A stretch of DNA of 64,000 bases from Robertmurraya korlensis NBRC 107688 (GCF_001591645.1 NZ_BCVH01000010.1:62001-126000); one strand, 5' to 3'. Positions 15,486-24,088 are shown, counted from the stretch's first letter. Numbers and translations are program-made. The notes: a model not told the origin generated them from the letters alone.

Positions 15486-16325
15486 ATGAGTTATTCAATT
15501 ATACTTGCAGCTTTTGGTGGCGGGGTTTTCGGAGCATTAATTGGTGCTTTACCAGCATTTATCTTCACGGGATTAGTAGGACTTATAGGGGTTGCCATCA
15601 TTGCTGGTGGGGGATCTGATTTGATCTTAGGAAATGTCGTATTCGGAACTTTGCTTGGTCCTCATATTGCATTTGCCGGTGGTGTTGCAGCAGCAGCATA
15701 TGAGGCAAACAGAAAAAAAGGCCTGTCGAACGGGATGGATATTTTAACTTCACCTAGTACGATCAACAGTGACCCGATGTCACTTTTAGTCGGTGGTGTA
15801 TTTGGGATTGGAGGATACCTATTAAATTACTTGTTTGGCTACTTAGAAATCCCAACGGACACAGTAGCAATGACGGTATTCTTCTCGGGAATCATTTCTC
15901 GTTACGCGTTCGGTCATACAGGGATTTTCGGAACGATACAAAATTCAGATGGAACGAAAAGAGCCTTTTTCCCAGATAAATCTAATCTATTATTTATTGT
16001 TATTTACTCATTTGGTTTTGGTGCAGTCATATCGTATTTAGTAGATTTAACACAGATAAATGTATTGGGCTTTGTGATCAGTGCAGCTTTACTAATGTTT
16101 GTTCAATTTGGATTTAACATTCCAGCAACACACCATGTCACACTAGTTGCCGGTTATGCAACTATTGCCTCAGGAAGTATTCTTATCGGTACACTGTTCG
16201 CTGTCATTGCAGGAGTCATTGGTGAAATTATGGGTCGAACATTTAACAATAACTGTGACACGCATATTGATCCACCTGCAACAACAATATTTCTCTGTAG
16301 CTTATTTATCTTTAGTTTTATGTAG
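15486..16325 (+). CDS. Unidentified integral membrane protein of the pdu operon
   Basis: A very hydrophobic protein of about 279 residues with roughly eight predicted membrane spans, rich in Gly, Ala and Phe. It lies between pduP and pduQ in the position where uptake genes can occur. It is not an MIP/PduF-type channel: no NPA motif is visible. Notable segments are NIPATHHVTLVAGYATIASG and a C-terminal CDTHIDPPAT loop before the last hydrophobic stretch. I prefer ATG 15486 (GGGAGG 9 bp upstream) to ATG 15480 (3 bp). A role in diol, cobalamin or product transport is inference from the operon only. Confidence 0.7.
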   Translation: MSYSIILAAFGGGVFGALIGALPAFIFTGLVGLIGVAIIAGGGSDLILGNVVFGTLLGPHIAFAGGVAAAAYEANRKKGLSNGMDILTSPSTINSDPMSLLVGGVFGIGGYLLNYLFGYLEIPTDTVAMTVFFSGIISRYAFGHTGIFGTIQNSDGTKRAFFPDKSNLLFIVIYSFGFGAVISYLVDLTQINVLGFVISAALLMFVQFGFNIPATHHVTLVAGYATIASGSILIGTLFAVIAGVIGEIMGRTFNNNCDTHIDPPATTIFLCSLFIFSFM

Positions 16326-16359
16326 GTCAGCGACCAGAGATGATATGGAGGATCATTAG

Positions 16360-17526
16360 ATGAAACAGTTTCTTCTTGGCCCAAAGTTATATTACGGAAC
16401 CGATTCGTTAGATTATGTACGAAAAATTGAGGCAGACAAAATCTTTATTGTTACCGACGAAATGATGGTGAAGATTGGAATCGTAGAAAAGATAACAAAA
16501 ATGTTAAGTGAGGAAAAGAAGAGTTATGCGATTTTCTCCGAAGTTGAACCGGATCCTTCACTTGAAACCGTCGAAAAAGGATTAACACTGCTGGTTAAGG
16601 AGCAACCAAGTTGTATCATTGCTGTTGGTGGAGGGTCACCCATTGATGCAGCGAAGGCTATGCTTTTACTAGCGATTCGTGTACAAGAGCGAATATCAGG
16701 TGAAACCTGTAGGGGTAAGCCCCAATTTATTGCCATCCCAACCACAAGTGGTACCGGTTCAGAGGTAACTTCCTATGCGGTTGTTACTGACAAGAGTAAT
16801 TGTACAAAAATACCTTTAAGTGACCCACTCATGTATCCGGATATTGCCATTCTCGATGAAGGATTAACAAAGACGGTTCCTCCTTCCGTGAGTGCCGATA
16901 CAGGAATGGATGTTTTAACACATGCCATTGAAGCTTATGTTTCCAAACAAGCAACTGATATCACGGATATGTATGCTGAAAAGGCTATTAAAGACGTGTT
17001 TAAAAATTTATTAAAGGTTTACCGATTTGGTGAGGATTTAGAAGCAAGAGGAAAGTTGCATGTTGCTTCATGTATAGCTGGAATTTCTTTTACGAACGCA
17101 GCATTGGGAATCAATCACAGCCTGGCACACACACTAGGTGGTAGGTTTCATATGCCGCATGGCAGAAGCAATGCTATTTTACTCCCTTATGTAATCGCAT
17201 ACAATGCAGGACTATTTGATGGATCCGTGGAAACGTCGAAAGCAGCGAAAAAGTATGCCTCTATTTCCTTCATGTTAGGGTTCCCTTGCGGTAGTACGGA
17301 AGAAGGGGTTAAGAGCTTGATCACCCATATCGTTGAATTAAACAAAAAGATGGGAATTCCTTTGCATCTTCAGGAATGTAACATCGATGAAGGAGAATTT
17401 GAGAAAGCCTTATCTGATATGGCATGTTCAGCACTTCACGATATTTGTACTACTGGTAACCCAAAGGATGTAACGGAAGAAGATTTAAAGCAGCTATTAA
17501 AGGTAGTATACAAGGGAACTTCATGA
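16360..17526 (+). CDS. pduQ: Iron-containing 1-propanol dehydrogenase PduQ
   Basis: A 388-residue group III (iron-dependent) alcohol dehydrogenase. The NAD loop GGGSPIDAAKAM, TTSGTGSEVTSYAVV, and metal ligands within DTGMDVLTHAIEAYV and NHSLAHTLGGRFHMPHGRSN are all present. It reduces propionaldehyde to 1-propanol and recycles NADH for PduP. GGAGG precedes the ATG. It is the last gene of the operon, with a terminator straight after. Confidence 0.94.
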   Translation: MKQFLLGPKLYYGTDSLDYVRKIEADKIFIVTDEMMVKIGIVEKITKMLSEEKKSYAIFSEVEPDPSLETVEKGLTLLVKEQPSCIIAVGGGSPIDAAKAMLLLAIRVQERISGETCRGKPQFIAIPTTSGTGSEVTSYAVVTDKSNCTKIPLSDPLMYPDIAILDEGLTKTVPPSVSADTGMDVLTHAIEAYVSKQATDITDMYAEKAIKDVFKNLLKVYRFGEDLEARGKLHVASCIAGISFTNAALGINHSLAHTLGGRFHMPHGRSNAILLPYVIAYNAGLFDGSVETSKAAKKYASISFMLGFPCGSTEEGVKSLITHIVELNKKMGIPLHLQECNIDEGEFEKALSDMACSALHDICTTGNPKDVTEEDLKQLLKVVYKGTS

Positions 17527-17534
17527 TCGAAGAA

Positions 17535-17570
17535 AGGGTACTCTTTTTTTGCAGAGTATCCTATTTTTTT
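17535..17570 (+). terminator. Terminator ending the pdu operon
   Basis: Inverted arms AGGGTACTCT and AGAGTATCCT (one G-T pair) flank a T-rich loop and are followed by a T tract. It marks the end of the long pdu transcription unit that begins near 3150. Confidence 0.85.
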
Positions 17571-17612
17571 GTAGTCTTAAACAGTGATTGTAGGATAAAG
17601 TAGAGGATAAGA

Positions 17613-18404
17613 ATGGAGGGACGTAGCTTGACAAATTTCATTAATGTAAAAGATATTCAAATTGGGGTAGGAACACCGAAGATTTGTGTACCGATGACAG
17701 GGAGAACAGTGACAGATCTTTTAGCGGAGGCAGAGCTTATACAGTCAAATAGAAATTATGTTGACCTGGTGGAATGGCGAGTAGACTTTTTCAGCGAATT
17801 CGAAGACCTCAGTAAGGTTATGACCACACTTTCTTCTATTCATGGGCTTTTGGAAGATCTTCCTCTTGTTTTTACATTTCGAAGCCTAGAAGAGGGTGGG
17901 GAGAGGGAGATTCATCCTTCCTATTATTTCGAGTTGAACAAAGCAGCAGCCAAATCTGGTATGGTGGACTTAGTAGACGTAGAACTACGTCATAGGGAAG
18001 AGGATATTAATCAGTTACTTTCGGTCATTCATGAGAACGGTAGATTCGGGATCCTTTCTAGTCATAATTTTGCTGCTACACCTTCTAAGAGTGAAATGGT
18101 TGAAATCCTTGAAAGAGCTAAAAAGCTAGGAGGCGATATCCCGAAAATAGCAGTGATGCCAACTTCTGCTAGAGATGTGCTAGCACTGTTGGAGGCTACG
18201 GTTGAAATGCAAGAAAAGTATCCTGAAACACCTATTATTACGATGTCTATGGCAGGGCAAGGTGCCATCAGTCGTCTATCAGGAGAAGTGTTTGGATCGA
18301 GTGTTACATTCGGTGCGTTAAAGAAAGCGTCAGCTCCTGGTCAAATAGAAGTCGCTGATCTTAAACGAACACTGGAAATGATTCATCATAGCTTATTAAA
18401 GTAA
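17613..18404 (+). CDS. aroD: Type I 3-dehydroquinate dehydratase
   Basis: A 263-residue type I dehydroquinase of the shikimate pathway, converting 3-dehydroquinate to 3-dehydroshikimate through a Schiff base. Substrate-binding VEWRVDFF, the catalytic His in SSHNFAATPSK, the Schiff-base Lys in PKIAVMP, and ITMSMAGQGAISRLSGEVFG are visible. ATG 17613 follows AGAGGA; a TTG at 17628 behind GGAGGGA is equally possible and gives the more usual family N-terminus. It stands alone between two terminators, so its link to the pdu operon is only proximity. Confidence 0.93.
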   Translation: MEGRSLTNFINVKDIQIGVGTPKICVPMTGRTVTDLLAEAELIQSNRNYVDLVEWRVDFFSEFEDLSKVMTTLSSIHGLLEDLPLVFTFRSLEEGGEREIHPSYYFELNKAAAKSGMVDLVDVELRHREEDINQLLSVIHENGRFGILSSHNFAATPSKSEMVEILERAKKLGGDIPKIAVMPTSARDVLALLEATVEMQEKYPETPIITMSMAGQGAISRLSGEVFGSSVTFGALKKASAPGQIEVADLKRTLEMIHHSLLK

Positions 18405-18433
18405 CGAGCCAATCTAGTTGGTTCGTTTTTTTA
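18403..18433 (+). terminator. Terminator after aroD
   Basis: Arms AACGAGCCAA and TTGGTTCGTT with a short loop are followed by a run of T. It overlaps the aroD stop codon region. Confidence 0.9.
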
Positions 18434-18437
18434 TTGA

Positions 18438-18466
18438 TTGACAGAGATAAGTAACTCACTTATGAT
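18438..18466 (+). promoter_or_regulatory. Promoter of the MarR-MMPL pair with built-in operator palindrome
   Basis: TTGACA (18438-18443), a 17-bp spacer and TATGAT (18461-18466) make a near-ideal sigma-A promoter. Its spacer holds the perfect inverted repeat ATAAGT-N5-ACTTAT (18447-18463), which reaches into the -10. A repressor bound there would block polymerase, so this is the likely self-regulating site of the MarR protein encoded next. Confidence 0.8.
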
Positions 18467-18527
18467 AATCGAGTAGATAGTTAAACAGTTGAACAATTAA
18501 ATGGTGAAACTATTTTTTGGAGGTGAC

Positions 18528-18998
18528 ATGTTACTGATGCCAGACCTACGTATAAAGGAAATTGTGAATCAATATATAGCTCTATCTTTTTCCGTGAACA
18601 AAATTGGGGAAGCGCTTGTGAAGGAGCAGCTTGATTGTGATCTAACAAGTGAGCAGCATTATACGTTGCGCTACATTTATCAAAATAAATCCTGTACATC
18701 GTCAGAGCTTGCAGATGTTTTCTCTGTAAAAAAGAGTGCCATCACAGCTATCATTACTCGATTATGGACCAAAGGATTTATTAAGAGAACGAGAGATGAA
18801 AATGATCGTCGAGTGGTGTACTTAACGTTGACTGAGAAAGGCAACGAGCTCTATCTAGAAACAGAAGCAAGAATCCATAACTTGGTTGAGTCGATTATCA
18901 CCAAGTTTGATCAGCAGGAAATTGAAATGTTTATCAAGTCATACGAAAAATTGCATGATGTACTTTTAGAAACAAAGAAAAATCAACTGGAGGATTAG
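18528..18998 (+). CDS. MarR-family regulator, YdgG-like
   Basis: A winged-helix MarR regulator of 156 residues. The helix-turn-helix region (CTSSELADVFSVKKSAITAI, then RLWTKGFIKRTRDENDRRVV) is typical. ATG 18528 sits behind GGAGGTGA; an upstream ATG at 18501 lacks a ribosome site. The gene is 3 bp ahead of a large MMPL exporter gene, the same pairing as ydgG-ydgH in B. subtilis. It probably represses this pair through the palindrome in the promoter. Confidence 0.9.
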   Translation: MLLMPDLRIKEIVNQYIALSFSVNKIGEALVKEQLDCDLTSEQHYTLRYIYQNKSCTSSELADVFSVKKSAITAIITRLWTKGFIKRTRDENDRRVVYLTLTEKGNELYLETEARIHNLVESIITKFDQQEIEMFIKSYEKLHDVLLETKKNQLED

Positions 18999-19001
18999 CC
19001 C

Positions 19002-22000
19002 ATGTATGCAATTATTAAAAATAAATGGTTAGTGTTAGTGGCATGGATTGCACTAATTGTGGGGTTATTCATGCTAGCTCCTAACATGGCCGACCTTGTT
19101 CGTGAGAAGGGGCAAATTGATGTGCCTGAAGGATATTCCTCCTCATTAGCCTCTGATATTATGGAAAAGGTGCAAGAGCAGGAAGGTGGAGGCGATGATA
19201 CGCAGGTCGCCCTCGTTTTTCATAGTAAAGAAAAACTAACAGAAAAAGAAATACAAGAAGCCGAAAAGGCGATTCGAGCACTTGAAGACAAAAAAGAAGA
19301 GCTTGGCATTACAGAAATTCTTTCGCACTTTAACGAAGAGGTTTTAGAAGAGCAGCTTGTTTCAAAGGATGGAAAAGCGATTCTTACCTCGCTAACCATT
19401 GTGTGGAACGATCGTGAACCAAAAGAAGTAAGTGAAGCCCTTTATAAAACTATAGAGGATGTAAAGGTAGATCACGATTACACGAGCAACTGGTTAATCA
19501 ATGAAGACTTGATGACAAGCTCTCAAGAAGGTCTGAAAAAGACAGAAGGAATAACAGTTGTTTTCATTTTAGTTGTGTTGTTACTCGTATTCCGCTCAGT
19601 AGTAGCACCTATCATTCCACTACTAACAGTTGGATTTTCTTATTTGGCAGCTCAATCAATTGTTTCCATCTTAGTAGATAAAGTAGACTTCCCGATTTCA
19701 AGCTACACGCAAATTTTCCTTGTAGCTATACTGTTCGGAATCGGAACCGATTATTGTATCCTTCTTTTAAGCCGATACAAGGAAGAATTAACACATCATG
19801 AGAATCGTGCGGATGCCATTGTGGCTACTTATAAAAATGCAGGACGTACGGTGTTTTTTAGTGGTTTAGCTGTCATGATTGGATTTGCAGCTATCGGATT
19901 TTCAAAGTTTGTACTTTATCAATCAGCCGCAGCTGTTGCAGTTGGAGTAGCGTTATTATTGGTTGCATTATTTACAATTGTTCCATTTTTTATGGCAGTA
20001 CTTGGTGGGAAAATCTTCTGGCCGTCAAAAAGTACGGCAGAGCATGGAGAAAGCAAATTCTGGGGTGTCGTTGGTCAATTTTCTCTAAAACGCCCTGTTA
20101 TTGCTCTTCTTATAGTAGCAGTAGTTTGTGTCCCTTTCTTAGTTACTTATGATAGTAAACTATCATATAACTCTCTCGAAGAAATAAGTGGTGACGTTCA
20201 TTCGATTCGTGCTTTCAATGCCATTGCTGATAGCTTTGGACCAGGTGAATCGATGCCGACTCAAATCGTTTTAAAAAATGACGAAAAAATGGATTCGATG
20301 GAATATATCAATTTAGTTGAAGAAATCAGTATGCAGTTAGCACGTGTACCACTAGTAGATACCGTTCGGTCGGTTACACGACCAACTGGTGAACCAATTG
20401 AAGACTTCTTAATTGCGAAGCAAGCTGATACATTGCAGGAAGGGCTTGGGGAAGGAAAAGAAGGTCTTGATCAAATTAGCTCTGGTCTAAAAGAAGCAAG
20501 TGATGGTCTTGAGAGTTCCGCTCCACAGCTTGAGAAAGCAACAGCTGGTATCGGAGAGCTTGTAACGGGGACTTCTCAGGTGCAATCAGGTTTAACAGAA
20601 ATTCAAACAAACTTAGCAAAAATTGAAGATGGAATTCGTCAAGGAGCTGCGGGCTCCGCACAAATCAAAACAGAGCTTGGAAATGTAAAATCTGGTGCTG
20701 AGCAGCTGTTGGCGGAGTACAAAAAGCTAACTGGTGCTTATGGACAAATGGGAGCTGGCTTAAACGAGCTTTCTGCTGCTCTTGCTTCTACCGAACAGTA
20801 TTTTGCTGCTTTAGAAACCAATTATCCTGCACTACAAATGGATGAATCGTACCAAAGACTAAAGGGAACGGTTCAAACCGTTCAACCTCAATTAGCGGGA
20901 ATAGCTAGTGGGATGGCTGAGGCTAATGCTGGATTTGCTGTAATTAATGAGAATCAGCAGAAAATAGTTTCAGGTTTAGAGCAATTTATTGTTGGAATCG
21001 ACAAACAGCTTGCGGGTCTGAATCAACTTGCAAATGGTCAAGGTCAAATTGTTGATAATATGCCAAAGCTTACTTTTGGTTTAGCCGGAATTCGTGACGG
21101 TCAACAACAATTAGCAGCTGGATTCGGTGAGTTAGGCGGTCAATTAGGCCAACTAACTGACGGTTTGAACCAAAGTGTGGATGGATTAAATCAAATTTCG
21201 GATGGTCTAGGCTCGGCGCAAGACTATATTAAAGGACTTTCTGAAAATGAGAATGGTGCATTCTATTTACCGCCTGAGGTTCTTGAAAGTGAAGACTTTG
21301 TTCAGGTATTAGACACATTTATGTCTGAAGATCGTAAAGTAATGACGATAGATGTCATCCTTGAAGCAAATCCTTATTCTAACGAGGCAATTAATCAAGT
21401 CGATAAACTAAATGAAGCGGTAAAAAGTGCCACAGCGAATACAAAGCTTGAAAATGCTGTTGTTGCTGTTGGTGGAGTGACTAGAACCAATGCCGATCTA
21501 GATGCGATTTCAGGTGAAGACTACTCACGTACAGTGGTGCTGATGTTAGTTGGTATAACAATCATATTGGTGATTCTGTTCCGTTCGATGATTATGCCAG
21601 CATATATCATTGCATCGTTAATTTTAACGTTCTACACATCCATGGGAATTAACGAAGCGATTTTCGTTAACCTACTAGGCTATACAGGGATTAGCTGGGC
21701 CGTACCATTCTTCGGCTTTGTCATCTTAATCGCACTCGGAGTTGACTACAGTATCTTCTTAATGGACCGCTTTAACGAATATAAGGACCTATCCATTCGT
21801 GATGCGATGCTTGAATCAATGAGAAAAATGGGTACAGTTATTATTTCAGCAGCAGTCATCTTAGGCGGAACCTTTGCTGCCATGATGCCTTCTGGAATGC
21901 TCTCTCTACTACAAATCGCATCAATCGTATTAGTTGGATTATTCCTATATGCTCTTGTCATTCTTCCGTTATTTATCCCCGTTATGGTAAGAACATTTGG

Positions 22001-22037
22001 AAAAGCCAACTGGTGGCCGTTCTTGCGAGAAAAATAA
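19002..22037 (+). CDS. MMPL/RND-family membrane exporter, YdgH-like
   Basis: A 1011-residue RND-superfamily transporter with the two-half layout of MMPL proteins: one N-terminal span, an outer loop, five spans (about 180-340), a very long outer loop (about 380-830), and a second set of spans to the C-terminus. GIGTDYCILLLSRYKEE and ALGVDYSIFLMDRFNEY are the paired MMPL signatures. The second outer loop holds many short coiled repeats of the SGLxxAxxGL kind (about 480-770), as in YhgE-type proteins. It is cotranscribed with the MarR gene and probably exports a lipid or toxic compound. Confidence 0.92.
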   Translation: MYAIIKNKWLVLVAWIALIVGLFMLAPNMADLVREKGQIDVPEGYSSSLASDIMEKVQEQEGGGDDTQVALVFHSKEKLTEKEIQEAEKAIRALEDKKEELGITEILSHFNEEVLEEQLVSKDGKAILTSLTIVWNDREPKEVSEALYKTIEDVKVDHDYTSNWLINEDLMTSSQEGLKKTEGITVVFILVVLLLVFRSVVAPIIPLLTVGFSYLAAQSIVSILVDKVDFPISSYTQIFLVAILFGIGTDYCILLLSRYKEELTHHENRADAIVATYKNAGRTVFFSGLAVMIGFAAIGFSKFVLYQSAAAVAVGVALLLVALFTIVPFFMAVLGGKIFWPSKSTAEHGESKFWGVVGQFSLKRPVIALLIVAVVCVPFLVTYDSKLSYNSLEEISGDVHSIRAFNAIADSFGPGESMPTQIVLKNDEKMDSMEYINLVEEISMQLARVPLVDTVRSVTRPTGEPIEDFLIAKQADTLQEGLGEGKEGLDQISSGLKEASDGLESSAPQLEKATAGIGELVTGTSQVQSGLTEIQTNLAKIEDGIRQGAAGSAQIKTELGNVKSGAEQLLAEYKKLTGAYGQMGAGLNELSAALASTEQYFAALETNYPALQMDESYQRLKGTVQTVQPQLAGIASGMAEANAGFAVINENQQKIVSGLEQFIVGIDKQLAGLNQLANGQGQIVDNMPKLTFGLAGIRDGQQQLAAGFGELGGQLGQLTDGLNQSVDGLNQISDGLGSAQDYIKGLSENENGAFYLPPEVLESEDFVQVLDTFMSEDRKVMTIDVILEANPYSNEAINQVDKLNEAVKSATANTKLENAVVAVGGVTRTNADLDAISGEDYSRTVVLMLVGITIILVILFRSMIMPAYIIASLILTFYTSMGINEAIFVNLLGYTGISWAVPFFGFVILIALGVDYSIFLMDRFNEYKDLSIRDAMLESMRKMGTVIISAAVILGGTFAAMMPSGMLSLLQIASIVLVGLFLYALVILPLFIPVMVRTFGKANWWPFLREK

Positions 22038-22044
22038 AATATGG

Positions 22045-22073
22045 AAACCCCGCCCTTGTTGGCGGGGTTTTTC
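22045..22073. terminator. GC-rich terminator between converging genes
   Basis: CCCCGCC and GGCGGGG arms with a 6-base loop lie between A and T runs. It sits between the MMPL gene and a minus-strand gene ending at 22094, so it can serve both directions. Confidence 0.9.
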
Positions 22074-22093
22074 ATAGTGTTGAAATAACTCCT

Positions 22094-22899
22094 TTATATC
22101 CACATTTCCCGATAATCCTCAGCATACTGCTTCATAGTAATAGGCTTTCTACCAATCAATTCTTCCATGTCATTTGTTACCTTGGAAGCTGTTCCAAGCT
22201 TTGTAGCTAAATAAAGCATCATCATGATATTCGCAAATGTTGGTTCCGTTCCGCGAGCAATTAATGTTCGTCTAAACTCAATGGTACCTGGGTTTTTATA
22301 TGCTATCTTTCTTCCGAGTTCAACTGATAATATCCGTTCAACCTCATAGTAATCAAGTGCCTCACTACCTGTTAGAGTGTAGGATTTACCAATATGAGTG
22401 TCTTCGCACAGACATACAGCAGCAGCTGTTGCAATATCTCTTGTATCAATGAAACTTGTTTTGGCTTTTCCCGCAGGCATATATAGTTCATCCCGAAGCT
22501 TGATGTCATCAAGGTGGGTGGTATGTAAGTTTTGCATAAAGAAGCTTGGACGAAGAAACGTATAAGGAATGTGAAACTCCTTAATCATTTTCTCAATTTT
22601 TCGATGTGGAACGAACGGATTCTTCTCGACTCCCATTAAAGAAACAAATACAATTTGGCTAATTTTATGAGCTTCTGCTGCTCTTAAAAATGGCTTCATA
22701 TCTTTTTTCGGATTAGCGAGCTGTGGGGGACGAACAAGAAATACTTTATCTACGTCACGTAACGCCTCATCAAATGTCTTTTCATCCATAAAATTAAACG
22801 GAACAACCTCCACATGGGAATTAAGATCCGTTGCCTTTTGGACAGAGTAAACACCTGCTTTAACGAATTTCCCCCGCCGTACACTAGTATTTTTCCCAT
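22094..22899 (-). pseudogene. NmrA-like NAD(P)-binding protein gene, broken at the 5' end
   Basis: The downstream frame from GTG 22813 (240 codons) matches the body of NmrA-like atypical SDRs (VFLVRPPQLAN, FVSLMGVEKNP, YTFLRPSFFMQNL, SFIDTRDIATAAAVCL). It lacks the N-terminal dinucleotide fold. Upstream, an ATG at 22899 opens MGKILVYGGG in a different frame, 4 bp after the stop of the MarR gene and so properly placed for coupling. The two frames meet at a five-G run (22871-22875). One extra base would join them, but the GxxGxxG loop would still be short. This indicates a frameshift plus a small deletion; a sequencing error in the G run could explain only part. Confidence 0.7.
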
Positions 22900-22903
22900 A
22901 CCC

Positions 22904-23356
22904 TCATTCCTCTTCCTTTAAATTTTTTGTCATACGAAATAATAAATGGGTAAGCTGTGAGATCTCCTCCTCTGTGAAATCAACAACCGCAGCCGAAACC
23001 GTCTGATCGCTTAGTTCCTCTAACCGGGGGAGGATCTCTTTGGTTTGAGCAGATAATTTTAATATAGAAGCACGTTTGTCTGTAGAATGAGGGTATTTTT
23101 CAATATATCCCTTCTCCAACAAACGCTTGATAATTCCTGAAATTGTAGGTTTATCCATATCGAGTCGATTAGCAATCGAAACGGCCATAAAATTATTTTC
23201 AGCACCACCCAATCCCTCTAGACGCTCCAAGTCTTTAATCACTGCCCATTGCTGTACCGTAAAATTTTCTTGATCCAATTGTTTCATTAAATGATATTTC
23301 ATTAATTTTGCTGATAAGGTAAGTAAATAACCGAGATTTGTACAATTATCCATCAT
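22904..23356 (-). CDS. MarR-family regulator
   Basis: A 150-residue winged-helix MarR protein (FMAVSIANRLDMDKPTISGI, RLLEKGYIEKYPHSTDKRAS). GGAGG lies 10 bp before the first of two ATGs. It is divergent from the small gene at 23474 and upstream of the broken NmrA-like gene. Two related palindromes in its promoter (23381-23396 and 23418-23429) are likely its own operators. Confidence 0.9.
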   Translation of the reverse strand: MMDNCTNLGYLLTLSAKLMKYHLMKQLDQENFTVQQWAVIKDLERLEGLGGAENNFMAVSIANRLDMDKPTISGIIKRLLEKGYIEKYPHSTDKRASILKLSAQTKEILPRLEELSDQTVSAAVVDFTEEEISQLTHLLFRMTKNLKEEE

Positions 23357-23380
23357 CTAAAAGAATCCTCCACGAAAAGA

Positions 23381-23433
23381 AGTTAGTATACTAACTATAT
23401 CTATATTATACAACTAGTTAGTGTGCTAATCAA
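23381..23433 (-). promoter_or_regulatory. MarR gene promoter with two palindromic operators
   Basis: Read on the minus strand, TTGATT (23428-23433), 17 bp and TATAAT (23405-23410) form the promoter. The palindrome AGTTAGTATACTAACT (23381-23396) lies just downstream of the -10, and TTAGTGTGCTAA (23418-23429) touches the -35 and spacer. Their centres are 35 bp apart. The shared TTAG-N4-CTAA core points to one dimeric repressor, most likely the MarR protein itself. Confidence 0.8.
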
Positions 23434-23473
23434 TTGAAATACAGTGGATAAGATAGGAGAGGGGACAGATAAT

Positions 23474-23716
23474 ATGAAAGAGGTGAGTGAATTGCAAAAT
23501 AAAGAAGACGAAGTTGCAGCCATCAATGATGCAAATATTGAATTAACTCAAAGACTGGAGGATAGTGAAGTTCATTCATCTGCTCCTGGTGATACGGAAG
23601 CAACAAAAGCAAATTTAGAAATCGATCAGGCGCTCTCCCATGATCAAACAGCAGATCCACTTCCAACCCATTTTATGTACAATACACCAGCAATCAAGAT
23701 TAACCCAAAAAGATAG
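23474..23716 (+). CDS. Small hydrophilic hypothetical protein
   Basis: An 80-residue acidic protein of unknown function (MKEVSELQNKEDEVAAIND to HFMYNTPAIKINPKR), with no cysteines, no membrane span and much Glu, Asp, Ala and Asn. ATG 23474 follows AGGAGAGGGG; an in-frame GTG at 23444 has no ribosome site. It is transcribed away from the MarR gene and has its own terminator. I do not recognise it. Confidence 0.7.
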   Translation: MKEVSELQNKEDEVAAINDANIELTQRLEDSEVHSSAPGDTEATKANLEIDQALSHDQTADPLPTHFMYNTPAIKINPKR

Positions 23717-23745
23717 GTGCTGAAGCATTTTCAGCACCTTTTTTA
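23716..23745 (+). terminator. Terminator of the small hypothetical gene
   Basis: GGTGCTGAA and TTCAGCACC arms with a 5-base loop and a six-T tail directly follow the stop codon of the gene ending at 23716. Confidence 0.9.
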
Positions 23746-23751
23746 TGTTCA

Positions 23752-23886
23752 TTAATCAAGATCAGTTTTATCATTTTGGTCTTTATTACGTTTGTTTCCT
23801 TTGCTATTGTCCCCGCTTCCGTGTAAAACACCATGGTTTTTAGGAGAATTTTGATTTTTGCTGCCTTTATTAAACTTTTTTGTCAT
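23752..23886 (-). CDS. 44-residue Asn/Lys/Gly-rich small protein, spore-protein-like
   Basis: A short open frame of 44 codons beginning MTKKFNKGSKNQNSPKN, with AAAGGAG 8 bp before the ATG. It is made up mostly of Lys, Asn, Gly, Asp and Ser and has no hydrophobic core, the make-up of minor small acid-soluble spore proteins. I could not match it to a named Ssp family. A hairpin with a T run on the minus strand lies 70-100 bp upstream. The strong ribosome site and composition support it as real. Confidence 0.6.
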   Translation of the reverse strand: MTKKFNKGSKNQNSPKNHGVLHGSGDNSKGNKRNKDQNDKTDLD

Positions 23887-23949
23887 GTCATGAGCTCCTT
23901 TCAAGTAGGTTCAAAAGATAGTTTGGCTCACAACGGGTTCCTTAAACCA

Positions 23950-23985
23950 TGAAAAAGAAAAAGACCCCCACAAATGGGAGTCAAA
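23950..23985 (-). terminator. Minus-strand terminator-like hairpin without an obvious gene
   Basis: On the minus strand GACTCCCA and TGGGGGTC pair around TTTG and are followed by a T-rich run. The nearest minus-strand gene to the right ends at 24973 with its own terminator. The hairpin may be a leader attenuator of the 44-residue gene or a relic. Confidence 0.5.
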
Positions 23986-24088
23986 GAAAAAGGGGGAATT
24001 ACACTTGTACTATTATCCTTGCCAATATGTTACCATTTTATACATATAGAGGAAAAATATTTTTAAAATACGATAATGGGGTTATCAT

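Noticed and set aside
19002-22037. Reading the repeat-rich outer loop of the MMPL protein as a separate fused domain
   Set aside because: SGLxxAxxGL coiled repeats in this loop are usual in MMPL/YhgE-type proteins of Firmicutes and need no fusion.
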